Part shown: in pieces, positions 32,391 to 38,769 of the stretch | Layout: every line of letters begins with the position of its first letter | Numbering within the stretch: the stretch's first letter is position 1 | Assembly: GCA_902495085.1 (NCBI GenBank) | Contig: CABUWA010000004.1 | Coordinates: 1-38,769 of the forward strand | DNA: 38,769 nt | Source: an uncultured Collinsella sp. | GTDB taxonomy: Bacteria; Actinomycetota; Coriobacteriia; Coriobacteriales; Coriobacteriaceae | Direction: 5' to 3' | Translations under genes and position numbers: made by a program | The notes under the pieces: model-generated | The model's database searches: none | The model's input: only the letters and a program-made list of their open reading frames with translations | What the model was told of the DNA's origin: nothing

Positions 32391-33341
32391 TTACTTCACC
32401 TCGACGGGTGCGCCGCCGGGGTAGCGGTCCTCAAAGTCCAGACGGTATTTGTTGTCGTTGGTGCCCGCTACGTTGTCGCGCGCCAGCGGCGCCACGATCT
32501 CGTCCTTGTGGTTGGCGGGGCTGGAGTACTCAAGGCTGATCTCCCAAGCGTCGCAAATGACGTCGATGCGATTCTCCAGGTCGTCATAGAGCGTGATGAT
32601 ATCTTTCCACGAGCCGTAATTCTGCGAGTCGATGGGAACGTCCAGGTCCTCGACCTCGTCCTTGAGGTCGTCGATCTGATCCTCGAGCGCCTCGGCGGCA
32701 TCGCTGGCCGACTGACGCGAGCTTCGGTCATCCTTGAGATAGTACGTGTTAAACGTGGTGGCGCAGTCGCGAACCTGCTGATCAAGATCGGAGAGCCTGC
32801 TGTAGTAGGAGCTCAGCTGGTCGTAGACGTTCTGCTCGCTGATGGTGGCGGCATCGTGGACGTCATCGTCATCATCATCGTCAAGCTTGTTGGGGTCGCC
32901 CTTGACGGACGCATCGTCGTTATCGTGGTCGATCTTGACCTTCTCGATCGTCGTGTCCTTGGTATCATCGGCGCCCTTGTCGAAAGGCTTGATCATAAAG
33001 AACGCGACGAGCGCGATAATCACGACGACCAGCACGGCGATGACGCCGATGAGCAGGGCGTTGTTGTTTTTGGGCGCGGCGGGAGCACCGGCCTGCGGAG
33101 CGGCGGTCGGTATGGGCTGCTGCGGCGCGGAGCCGGCTGGCGCCGCCCATTGCTGCGTCGTGCCGACTTCGGGCTGGGGAGCGGGCGCGGGCTGATGAGC
33201 GGACTGCACGGTCACGTCCGCCTGCGCATCCTCATGCGACTGAGAGGCCTGGCCATCATCGGTTACCGGCGTTCCGCAGCTGGTGCAGAAGCGCTCGTCG
33301 TCTTTCAGAAGCTTGCCGCAATGGGTACAAAACCGGGGCAT
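32391..33341 (-). CDS. Zinc-ribbon membrane protein, role unknown
   Basis: A 316-residue protein with an N-terminal zinc ribbon (C5, C8, C19, C22 in FCTHCG...FCTSCG), a Gln/Pro/Ala-rich linker (about 24-90), one membrane helix (95-117) and a long outer domain that begins with an acidic run of seven aspartates and is mostly helical (DQLSSYYSRLSDLDQQVRDC and AEALEDQIDDLKDEVEDL, likely coiled coil). ATG 33341 is preferred to the one at 33356 because GGAAGGA lies just before it. TATAAT on the minus strand at 33373-33378 is a likely -10. Proteins of this layout are common in Gram-positive bacteria and uncharacterised; the ribbon is cytoplasmic and the coiled part extracellular by inference. Confidence 0.85.
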   Translation of the reverse strand: MPRFCTHCGKLLKDDERFCTSCGTPVTDDGQASQSHEDAQADVTVQSAHQPAPAPQPEVGTTQQWAAPAGSAPQQPIPTAAPQAGAPAAPKNNNALLIGVIAVLVVVIIALVAFFMIKPFDKGADDTKDTTIEKVKIDHDNDDASVKGDPNKLDDDDDDDVHDAATISEQNVYDQLSSYYSRLSDLDQQVRDCATTFNTYYLKDDRSSRQSASDAAEALEDQIDDLKDEVEDLDVPIDSQNYGSWKDIITLYDDLENRIDVICDAWEISLEYSSPANHKDEIVAPLARDNVAGTNDNKYRLDFEDRYPGGAPVEVK

Positions 33342-33372
33342 GATGGTTCCTTCCATTCGATGTGTTGGCTAG

Positions 33373-33378
33373 ATTATA
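33373..33378 (-). promoter_or_regulatory. -10 box of the zinc-ribbon gene
   Basis: TATAAT on the minus strand, 32 bases before the ATG. No clear -35. Confidence 0.45.
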
Positions 33379-33524
33379 AGGTGGTTCAGGTGCGGTTGGG
33401 CCGCGCCGACCCAACTGGTTATGTGAGGATGATCATGTCGCGCAAGCCCTGTCGCATGCGTCACAATGAGTGCGGCGTGCTGGGTGTCCGGCGCGGCCGT
33501 TTATCGACGGCTCGGTAGAATGCG

Positions 33525-34598
33525 ATGGTGGGGAGTGAGTCTGTGTACTGCGGCGAGCAAGGTCGGGGTGGCGGCGAAAACGTGGAGGCGTTCCGGTTCC
33601 CGCCGGGGGATGCACCCCTCACTGCGCGCGATTGCTCGCGTCGAGTGTTTTGTGCCGGGATGTTGACCGGATCGCTTGCCTCGGTGATGAGTCTCGGCGG
33701 TTGTGCCGCGCGCCGCAACGAGGCTGAGGGCTCCGCTGTCCCTGTCAAACAAAAAGCGAATCATCCGTCCGCTCAAAAGACGGAAGCTGTCGCCTGGGCT
33801 TCTTGGATTGCCGGCCTTCAGCAAGATATCGAAGCCCTTGTCGAGCCGTATGGTGGGTCTACCTCGGTCTATGCTGTGGCGCTTGATCCTCAAACGTTCG
33901 CGTCGCTCGATGGTGAAGTCGCTGTGGCGCCGGACGCGCGACATGTGGCGGCAAGCATCATCAAGCTTCCCGTTCTCGCTTGTGCGCTCGAGACCGTGGC
34001 GGCGGGCGACCTGTCCCTCGACGAGCAGATAACGGTAGCGCAACAGGATATCGTGGGTGGCAGCGGCAACATTCAGTCGCGCGGCGCGGGTGTGTCGTAC
34101 AGTATTGACGAGCTACTGCACGCTATGATCGCCCAGAGCGATAACGTGGCAGCGAACCTTGTTATCGGCAGACTTGGCATGGATACGGTCAACGAAACGT
34201 GTGCCGCATTGGGGCTGACCCAGACCGTGCTCGCTCGTTTGATGATGGACACCGAGGCCCAGGCACAAGGTCGCGAGAACTATACGAGCGCCCGTGATGC
34301 TGCGGCCGTGTTGCAGCGGCTGGCGGCGGGGACAATCGCGACGCCCGAGCTGTGCGAGCGAGCGCGCGGATATCTGCTGGCGCAGGAAGACGCGCGCGGT
34401 ATTGTCGAGGGCGTTCCCGGCGGCGTTTTGGTCGCGCACAAAACGGGCAGCCTGGCGAATGCTCAGCACGATGCCGCAATCGTCTACACCGAGCGCCCCT
34501 ACGTGCTGGCAATCCTCACCCAAGACCTCGAACGCGAGCAGGCCCTAGCCCTCGAGCGCGACATTTCCTTCGCCATCAACGCCCGCGCCCACTCCTAA
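33525..34598 (+). CDS. Class A beta-lactamase-like serine hydrolase, Tat lipoprotein
   Basis: Serine hydrolase of the class A beta-lactamase fold, 357 residues. The triad is S144-x-x-K147 (ASIIKL), S205-D206-N207 and K306-T307-G308. The ExxLN omega-loop signature of true class A enzymes is not evident; the corresponding area reads GRENYTSARD. The role may be cell-wall related rather than resistance. The N-terminal region contains twin arginines (SRRVF, 39-40), a hydrophobic stretch and the lipobox LGGC with C60, so it is probably a Tat-exported lipoprotein. The start is uncertain: ATG 33525 and GTG 33582 both lack a good ribosome site, and the shorter form gives a more usual signal peptide. 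The gene ends at a palindromic repeat. Confidence 0.83.
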   Translation: MVGSESVYCGEQGRGGGENVEAFRFPPGDAPLTARDCSRRVFCAGMLTGSLASVMSLGGCAARRNEAEGSAVPVKQKANHPSAQKTEAVAWASWIAGLQQDIEALVEPYGGSTSVYAVALDPQTFASLDGEVAVAPDARHVAASIIKLPVLACALETVAAGDLSLDEQITVAQQDIVGGSGNIQSRGAGVSYSIDELLHAMIAQSDNVAANLVIGRLGMDTVNETCAALGLTQTVLARLMMDTEAQAQGRENYTSARDAAAVLQRLAAGTIATPELCERARGYLLAQEDARGIVEGVPGGVLVAHKTGSLANAQHDAAIVYTERPYVLAILTQDLEREQALALERDISFAINARAHS

Positions 34599-34599
34599 C

Positions 34600-34662
34600 T
34601 TGCGGTGAAATAGGGATTGTATTTGCTGCTAGAAGGCGTATTTAGTCCCTATTTCACCGCAA
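34600..34662 (+). repeat. 63-bp MITE-like palindrome, copy 2
   Basis: Same 17-bp perfect ends as copy 1 (32308-32370); the eight differences are all in the centre. It starts one base after the stop codon of the serine hydrolase gene. Confidence 0.88.
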
Positions 34663-34673
34663 CTTAGAGGGTC

Positions 34674-34727
34674 GGCAGTTAGGGACGTTCCTTTTCGGCC
34701 GGCACTTTGGGAACGTCCCTAACTGCC
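34674..34727 (+). repeat. 54-bp palindrome with 18-bp perfect arms
   Basis: GGCAGTTAGGGACGTTCC and its exact complement at 34710-34727 flank an 18-base GC-rich centre. It lies 11 bases from the 63-bp element and shares only the TAGGGAC segment with it. Confidence 0.85.
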
Positions 34728-34807
34728 ACCTAGCCCCTGCCCCTGGGGTATCATGGCTTGGTTGCTATAACTTGCATTTTCGCGCCTTGTAGGAAGGGGC
34801 TGCGCCC

Positions 34808-35491
34808 ATGGCTTTTGAGCCCGCTCAACATAGCTTTATCACGCTCGAGGGCGTCGACGGCGCCGGCAAGTCCACGCAGGCGCGCCTGCTTGCCCGTGCG
34901 CTCGAGCTCGCTGGCTACCAGGTTGTGAGCCTGCGCGAGCCGGGCGGCACCGCCATCAGCGAAAAGATTCGCGCCCTGCTGCTCGACCCCGCCAATACGG
35001 CGATGGGCGACACCTGCGAGCTGCTGCTCTACGAGGCCGCGCGCGCCCAGCTGGTGCACGAGGTCATCGCGCCCGCCCTCGCTGCCGGCAAGGTGGTCCT
35101 GTGCGACCGTTTTTACGATTCCACGACCTGTTATCAGGCGTTTGCCGATGGCCTCGACCGTCAGATGGTACGCGATGCCAACAACCTGGCTGTCGCCGGT
35201 ACGCATCCGGCGCTCACGCTCGTCTATCACATCACGCCCGAGCAGGCGGCGCTGCGCATGGCCGCCCGTGGTGCGGCCGACCGCATGGAGGCCAAGGGCA
35301 TGGCCTTCCAGGAGCGCGTCTACCAGGGATTTTGCGCTATCGCTGCCGAGGAACCCGCCCGCGTAAAGCTCATCGACGCCACTGCGTCGATCGCAGACGT
35401 CTTCGCGCAGACGGTCGAGCTGGTTCGTGCGCACGGTCTCGACATCCCCCAGGATGCCGTCGCCGCCGCGCTTGCCCAGGAGGCTGAGTAG
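34808..35491 (+). CDS. tmk: Thymidylate kinase
   Basis: Phosphorylates dTMP to dTDP. The 227 residues show P-loop GVDGAGKST (15-23), the dTMP-binding DR motif in LCDRFYDSTTCYQA, SLREPGGT (the glutamate-proline-glycine loop), and a C-terminal lid RMEAKGMAFQERVYQGF. AGGAAGG precedes the ATG at about nine bases. It begins an overlapping cluster with holB (one-base gap) and ricT (ten-base overlap). The tmk-holB-yaaT order is also seen in Firmicutes such as Bacillus, there with small genes between. TATCAT near 34748 is a possible -10. Confidence is high. Confidence 0.96.
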   Translation: MAFEPAQHSFITLEGVDGAGKSTQARLLARALELAGYQVVSLREPGGTAISEKIRALLLDPANTAMGDTCELLLYEAARAQLVHEVIAPALAAGKVVLCDRFYDSTTCYQAFADGLDRQMVRDANNLAVAGTHPALTLVYHITPEQAALRMAARGAADRMEAKGMAFQERVYQGFCAIAAEEPARVKLIDATASIADVFAQTVELVRAHGLDIPQDAVAAALAQEAE

Positions 35492-35492
35492 C

Positions 35493-36620
35493 ATGGCCCC
35501 CGCTCAGGCAAGCTTGCTGGCCAAGCTCGACACCCAACAGCGCGTGCGCGACTTTTTGACCAATGCCGTCGCCAGCGGTCGCGCATCGCACGCCTACCTG
35601 TTTTTGGGCGCGCCCGGCGCCGGTAAGCTCGACGCCGCATGGGCGCTCGCCCAGGCCTTCCTGTGCGAGCAGGACGGCTGTGGTTCGTGCGACAGCTGCG
35701 TGCGCGTCGCACGCCATACGCACCCCGATGTGCACTATTACACGCCCGAAAGCGCTACGGGCTATCTCATCGCCCAGACCCGCGAGCTGCTCGATGACGT
35801 GCCCCTGGCGCCCATCCGCGCCAAGGCAAAGGTCTACATCATCGACCGTGCCGAGCAACTGCGCGCCAACACCGCCAACGCGCTGCTCAAAACGCTCGAG
35901 GAACCGCCCGAGGGCGTCATGTTCATCCTGTTGGGCACCTCGGCTGACGTGATGCTGCCCACTATCGTGAGCCGCTGCCAGTGTGTGCCGTTTCGGCTGG
36001 TATCGCCCACTGTGGCTGCGCAGGCCGTGAGCCGCGCCACCGGTCAGGATCTCGCGCGCTGCCGCATGGCCGTCGCCGTGGCGGGAAGCCCCACGCGTGG
36101 TATCGAGTTCCTCAAGAGCGCCGAGCGCCAGGACGCCCGTCGCCAGATGGTCCGTGCCATCGACTCGCTCATCGCCGCCGACGAGGCCGATGTGCTCAGT
36201 CGCGCCAAGTCGCTCATCGTCGCCGTCAAGGCGCCGCTCGCCGAGGTCAAGTCCACGCAGGAAAAGGTGCTCGAGCAAAATGCCGACTACCTGTCGCGTG
36301 GAGCATTGAAGCAGCTTGAGGACCGCAACAAGCGCGAACTCAACGCGCGCGAGCGTTCGGGTATCATGGAAGCGCTGGCGAGCGCGCGGACGCTCATGCG
36401 CGACGTGCTGCTGACGCTTCAGGATGAGGCGGCGGACGTGGTGAACGAGGACGTGCGTGACACGATCGGCCGGCTTGCCGCCGCGACGAATGTTGCGGGT
36501 GCCACTCAGGCGCTTGAGGCGGTTGCCACCGCTGAGCGCAACATCGCCAGAAACGTTACTCCCCAGCTGGCCATCGAGGTCATGCTGTTCGATATCAGGA
36601 AGGCACTGAAATGCCGTTAG
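35493..36620 (+). CDS. holB: DNA polymerase III delta-prime subunit
   Basis: Clamp-loader subunit of the replicative polymerase, 375 residues. ATG 35493, one base after the tmk stop, follows AGGAGG. The AAA+ fold shows GAPGAGKLDAAWALAQ (39-54), a zinc site C58, C63, C66, C69, KVYIIDRAEQLRANTANALLKTLEEPP, and the arginine-finger motif SRC in TIVSRCQCVPF. The P-loop keeps the lysine but has Leu where Thr/Ser would coordinate magnesium, so ATP binding may be impaired; in other bacteria delta-prime lacks ATPase activity. The C-terminal collar (about 215-375) is helical. Translation is likely coupled with tmk and ricT. Confidence 0.93.
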   Translation: MAPAQASLLAKLDTQQRVRDFLTNAVASGRASHAYLFLGAPGAGKLDAAWALAQAFLCEQDGCGSCDSCVRVARHTHPDVHYYTPESATGYLIAQTRELLDDVPLAPIRAKAKVYIIDRAEQLRANTANALLKTLEEPPEGVMFILLGTSADVMLPTIVSRCQCVPFRLVSPTVAAQAVSRATGQDLARCRMAVAVAGSPTRGIEFLKSAERQDARRQMVRAIDSLIAADEADVLSRAKSLIVAVKAPLAEVKSTQEKVLEQNADYLSRGALKQLEDRNKRELNARERSGIMEALASARTLMRDVLLTLQDEAADVVNEDVRDTIGRLAAATNVAGATQALEAVATAERNIARNVTPQLAIEVMLFDIRKALKCR

Positions 36621-38311
36621 TCGTACCCGTTAAGTTTACCTACGCCTCGCGCGACCTGTGGTTCGACCCGCAGGATCTGGATATCCTCGAGGCCGATTAT
36701 GCCATTTGCTCCACCGAGCGCGGAACCGAGATCGGCCTGGTCACGGCCGATCCCTTCGAGGTGCCGCAAGACGAGATTGGCCAGCCGCTCAAGCCCGTGT
36801 TGCGCGTAGCGAGCGACATCGACCTGCAGCTTGCCGACGACCTGGCTATCCAGGGTGACGAGGCCATGGTCGATTTCCGCCGCCTGGTCAAGGAGCTCGA
36901 CCTCGAGATGAAGCCGGTCGGCGTCGAGTACCTGTTTGGCGGCGAGAAGGCTGTGTTCTACTTTGCGGCCGAGGAGCGCGTCGATTTTCGTCAGCTCGTC
37001 AAGGACCTGTCCTCGACGCTGCACATTCGCGTCGACATGCGCCAGATTGGCGTGCGTGACGAGACCCGCCTGGTGGGCGGCTATGCCCAGTGCGGCCAGG
37101 AGCTCTGCTGCACACGCTTTGGCGGACAGTTTGAGCCGGTTTCGATCCGCATGGCAAAAGAGCAGGACCTGCCGCTCAATTCGTCCAAAATTAGCGGCGT
37201 CTGCGGCCGCCTGATGTGCTGCCTGCGCTACGAGTTTGAGGCGTACAAGGACTTTAAGAGCCGCGCGCCCAAAAAGAAGACGCTTATCGACACGCCGCTT
37301 GGCAAGGCGCGCATCCAGGAATATGACACGCCGCGTGAGCAGCTGGTGTTGCGCCTGGAGAACGGCAAAGTCTTTAAGGTCAACCTGGCCGACATGACCT
37401 GCTCTGAGGGCTGCAAAAAGAAGGCCGCCGAGCAGGGCTGCAACTGCCGCCCCGACTGCGTGACGCGCGATGTGCTCGAGCGTATCGAGTCGCCCGAGAT
37501 GCGCCTGGCGCTTATGGAGCTCGACCGCGAGAACGGCGTCGACGTGGGCGATGGCCTGTCGAGCGCCGACCGTCTGGCCGGCACGTCGATGCCCAAGCGC
37601 CGTCGTCGCGATGCGGACGCCGATACCCGTACCGGTCAGAGCCAGGGCGAGGGTCGCGGCCGCGGTAAGGGTCGCGGCAAGGCCGAGGCACCCGAGGTTG
37701 AGGAGGCTGCCGGTGGACGTCGCCGCCGCAAGCGCTCGGGTTCGGGCGATGCCGGCGAGGCCGCTCCCGCAGGCAAGAATTCCTCCCGCGAGCGCGAGGC
37801 CCAGCAGCCTCAGCAGCAAAACCGCGGCGGTGGCATGAATCCCACGCGCCGTCGTCGCCGTCATTTGTCGAGCGAGGAGCGCGAGGACGCCTTCCGCGCC
37901 GCAGCCGCTCGCGAAGCCGGTGCCGCCCCCAAGGGTGGTTCGGGTTCCGATACGTCTGCCGACAAGGGTGGCAAGCAGCGCAACGATGACGAGCGCGTCC
38001 CGCGTCCGCGTCGTCGCCATTCTTCGGGTACGCAGCAAAAGCCCTCGGTGCCCTCCGTGGCCGATCAGGTCTCGGATGGCGAGGTCAAGGTCACGCGCCG
38101 TCGCCCCGGAGATGGCGGAGGGGCGGCCGCCAAGGCCGCGCGCGGTGGCGCTCGTGACGAACGCGAGTCGCGCGAAGATCGTGGTGGCGAGGGTTCGGCC
38201 GACCAGGGCCAGAAGCGCCGTCGCCGTCGTCGTTCCCGCAAGCCGCGTCAAGATGGTGGCGAGGGCTCGACCCAAAACTCGTCCGCACCGCAACCGCCCA
38301 CCGGCGAATAG
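36611..38311 (+). CDS. ricT: PSP1/RicT-like protein with long basic tail
   Basis: Member of the PSP1 family (YaaT/RicT), which in Bacillus forms the RicAFT complex that matures RNAs through RNase Y. The PSP1 core (about 1-300) carries the conserved cysteines in YAQCGQELCCTRFGG and GVCGRLMCCLRYEFEAYKDFK, which in RicT bind an iron-sulfur cluster. After a further Cys-rich patch (CSEGCKKKAAEQGCNCRPDC), about 250 residues are low-complexity Arg/Lys/Gly/Glu with repeated RRRR blocks, absent from Bacillus RicT and likely RNA-binding. The ATG at 36611 overlaps holB by ten bases. The organism group does not sporulate, so the RNA role is more likely than the sporulation name. Confidence 0.9.
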   Translation: MPLVVPVKFTYASRDLWFDPQDLDILEADYAICSTERGTEIGLVTADPFEVPQDEIGQPLKPVLRVASDIDLQLADDLAIQGDEAMVDFRRLVKELDLEMKPVGVEYLFGGEKAVFYFAAEERVDFRQLVKDLSSTLHIRVDMRQIGVRDETRLVGGYAQCGQELCCTRFGGQFEPVSIRMAKEQDLPLNSSKISGVCGRLMCCLRYEFEAYKDFKSRAPKKKTLIDTPLGKARIQEYDTPREQLVLRLENGKVFKVNLADMTCSEGCKKKAAEQGCNCRPDCVTRDVLERIESPEMRLALMELDRENGVDVGDGLSSADRLAGTSMPKRRRRDADADTRTGQSQGEGRGRGKGRGKAEAPEVEEAAGGRRRRKRSGSGDAGEAAPAGKNSSREREAQQPQQQNRGGGMNPTRRRRRHLSSEEREDAFRAAAAREAGAAPKGGSGSDTSADKGGKQRNDDERVPRPRRRHSSGTQQKPSVPSVADQVSDGEVKVTRRRPGDGGGAAAKAARGGARDERESREDRGGEGSADQGQKRRRRRRSRKPRQDGGEGSTQNSSAPQPPTGE

Positions 38312-38356
38312 CGCCCGCAAACGGATTTAACCTGCCCGACCCCAAACGCGTCGGGG

Positions 38357-38362
38357 TACCAT
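38357..38362 (+). promoter_or_regulatory. Possible -10 of comF
   Basis: TACCAT in the context GGGGTACCATAGCG, similar to sites before the kinase and pyrophosphatase genes. No -35 is visible. Confidence 0.35.
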
Positions 38363-38374
38363 AGCGCTGAATCA

Positions 38375-38410
38375 ACAACCCTCCCTGCGACCGAGCGTAG
38401 GGAGGGTTGT
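38375..38410 (+). promoter_or_regulatory. Hairpin that holds the comF ribosome binding site
   Basis: ACAACCCTCCCT pairs perfectly with AGGGAGGGTTGT (12 bp, 12-base loop). GGAGGG at 38401-38406, the ribosome site of the comF GTG at 38414, lies in the 3' arm. It may also help to end the ricT transcript, although no T-run follows. Confidence 0.6.
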
Positions 38411-38413
38411 GTC

Positions 38414-38769
38414 GTGAAGAGACATTTGAACGTGTTGAGATGCCTGCAAGGTGCCGGCATCCTACCGTTTGCGGACGAATTGCTACCGTTTGCCGAGCGG
38501 GCGGCGCACGAGGCGCTTGAGGCGTTGTCGCCCACGCGATGCGCCGGCTGCGAGCGCTCCGGCGCGCTTATTTGCCAAGACTGCTTGGCGGCGCTTGCGC
38601 TCATCGACCCGCGGCATAGCTGCACTCGATGCGGCGCCCCGTTTGGAGACTTGCTGTGCACCGAGTGCTCGGTCGAGGGTACGTCCTCGGCGATGGCCGA
38701 AGCGCTCGACCGGTGCCTGGCATGTGCCGTTTACACGCACCCGCTGCCGCGGATCATTAAAGCGTACAA
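38414..38769 (+). CDS. comF: ComF family protein, 3' end missing
   Basis: Amidophosphoribosyltransferase-like protein of the ComF family, linked to natural competence in other bacteria. The first ~118 residues are present and run off the right edge. Start GTG 38414 follows GGAGGG by seven bases. The N-terminal zinc-binding domain is visible as CAGC...CQDC...CTRC...CTEC, followed by CLACAVYTHPLPRIIKAY, the family's junction to the phosphoribosyltransferase domain (usually ending YDG..R..I..LKY). The PRPP loop would lie outside the window. The ribosome site is inside a perfect hairpin, so translation may be controlled. Confidence 0.85.
   Translation, partial: MKRHLNVLRCLQGAGILPFADELLPFAERAAHEALEALSPTRCAGCERSGALICQDCLAALALIDPRHSCTRCGAPFGDLLCTECSVEGTSSAMAEALDRCLACAVYTHPLPRIIKAY

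Noticed and set aside
33525..34598. Antibiotic-resistance beta-lactamase
   Set aside because: The fold motifs fit, but the omega-loop glutamate signature is not recognisable and there is no mobile context, so resistance should not be claimed.
32308..34727. CRISPR-like array
   Set aside because: Only two or three palindromic units separated by genes, with no regular spacers or cas genes.
36617..38320. 567-codon minus-strand frame opposite ricT
   Set aside because: Low-complexity Leu/Ala/Arg shadow of the Arg-rich ricT tail.

Overview
The window looks like chromosome from a high-GC member of the Coriobacteriia, most like Collinsella. This is inferred from codon use, gene content and the style of its intergenic palindromes; there is no rRNA or other marker gene to prove it. 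It is mostly ordinary core genome. I see 34 credible protein genes, two of them cut by the window edges, and no rRNA, tRNA, insertion sequence, prophage or CRISPR array.

Layout. 1-4950: a truncated metallophosphoesterase, a glutamyl-Q tRNA(Asp) synthetase that looks leaderless, a DUF2207 membrane protein bracketed by inverted copies of a short repeat, and a GNAT acetyltransferase. 5228-9551: purH, an unrecognised 243-residue protein, and a response regulator/histidine kinase pair. 9752-14654: a universal stress protein, uppP (undecaprenyl diphosphate recycling) and a PcrA/UvrD helicase. 14942-21837: a sugar island with manA and a GntR/UTRA regulator on the minus strand, facing a 6-phospho-beta-glucosidase and the cellobiose-type PTS components IIC, IIB and IIA, followed by a ROK glucokinase. 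22003-26959: manganese-dependent pyrophosphatase, nhaA behind a leader with a terminator, a small unknown gene, a class Ic aspartate aminotransferase and a STAS protein. 27113-32239: tatA/B, tatC, hypA, hypB and an archaeal-type topoisomerase I. 32391-38769: a zinc-ribbon membrane protein, a predicted Tat-exported lipoprotein of the class A beta-lactamase fold, tmk-holB-ricT, and the start of comF.

How the genes fit together. The PTS imports and phosphorylates a beta-glucoside, the GH1 enzyme splits it to glucose 6-phosphate and an aglycone or glucose, and the ROK kinase phosphorylates free glucose. Three copies of a TTACTTTT motif lie between gntR and the glucosidase. One abuts the gntR -10 and another overlaps the glucosidase -35, which suggests one regulator controls both directions. 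The Tat pair sits next to two nickel-hydrogenase maturation genes, and a protein with a twin-arginine lipoprotein signal lies 5 kb away.

The least explained material is between the genes. At least six families of short palindromes occur (29 to about 90 bp). Their arm sequences are unrelated, but each carries a GGGAC/GTCCC core close to the arm. Two families have two full-length copies of exactly the same length in this window. They look like non-autonomous REP- or MITE-like elements, and I see no transposase here that could move them. Two other long imperfect hairpins (9648-9738, 14669-14783), a hairpin that hides the comF ribosome binding site, and the attenuator-like nhaA leader also deserve a second look.
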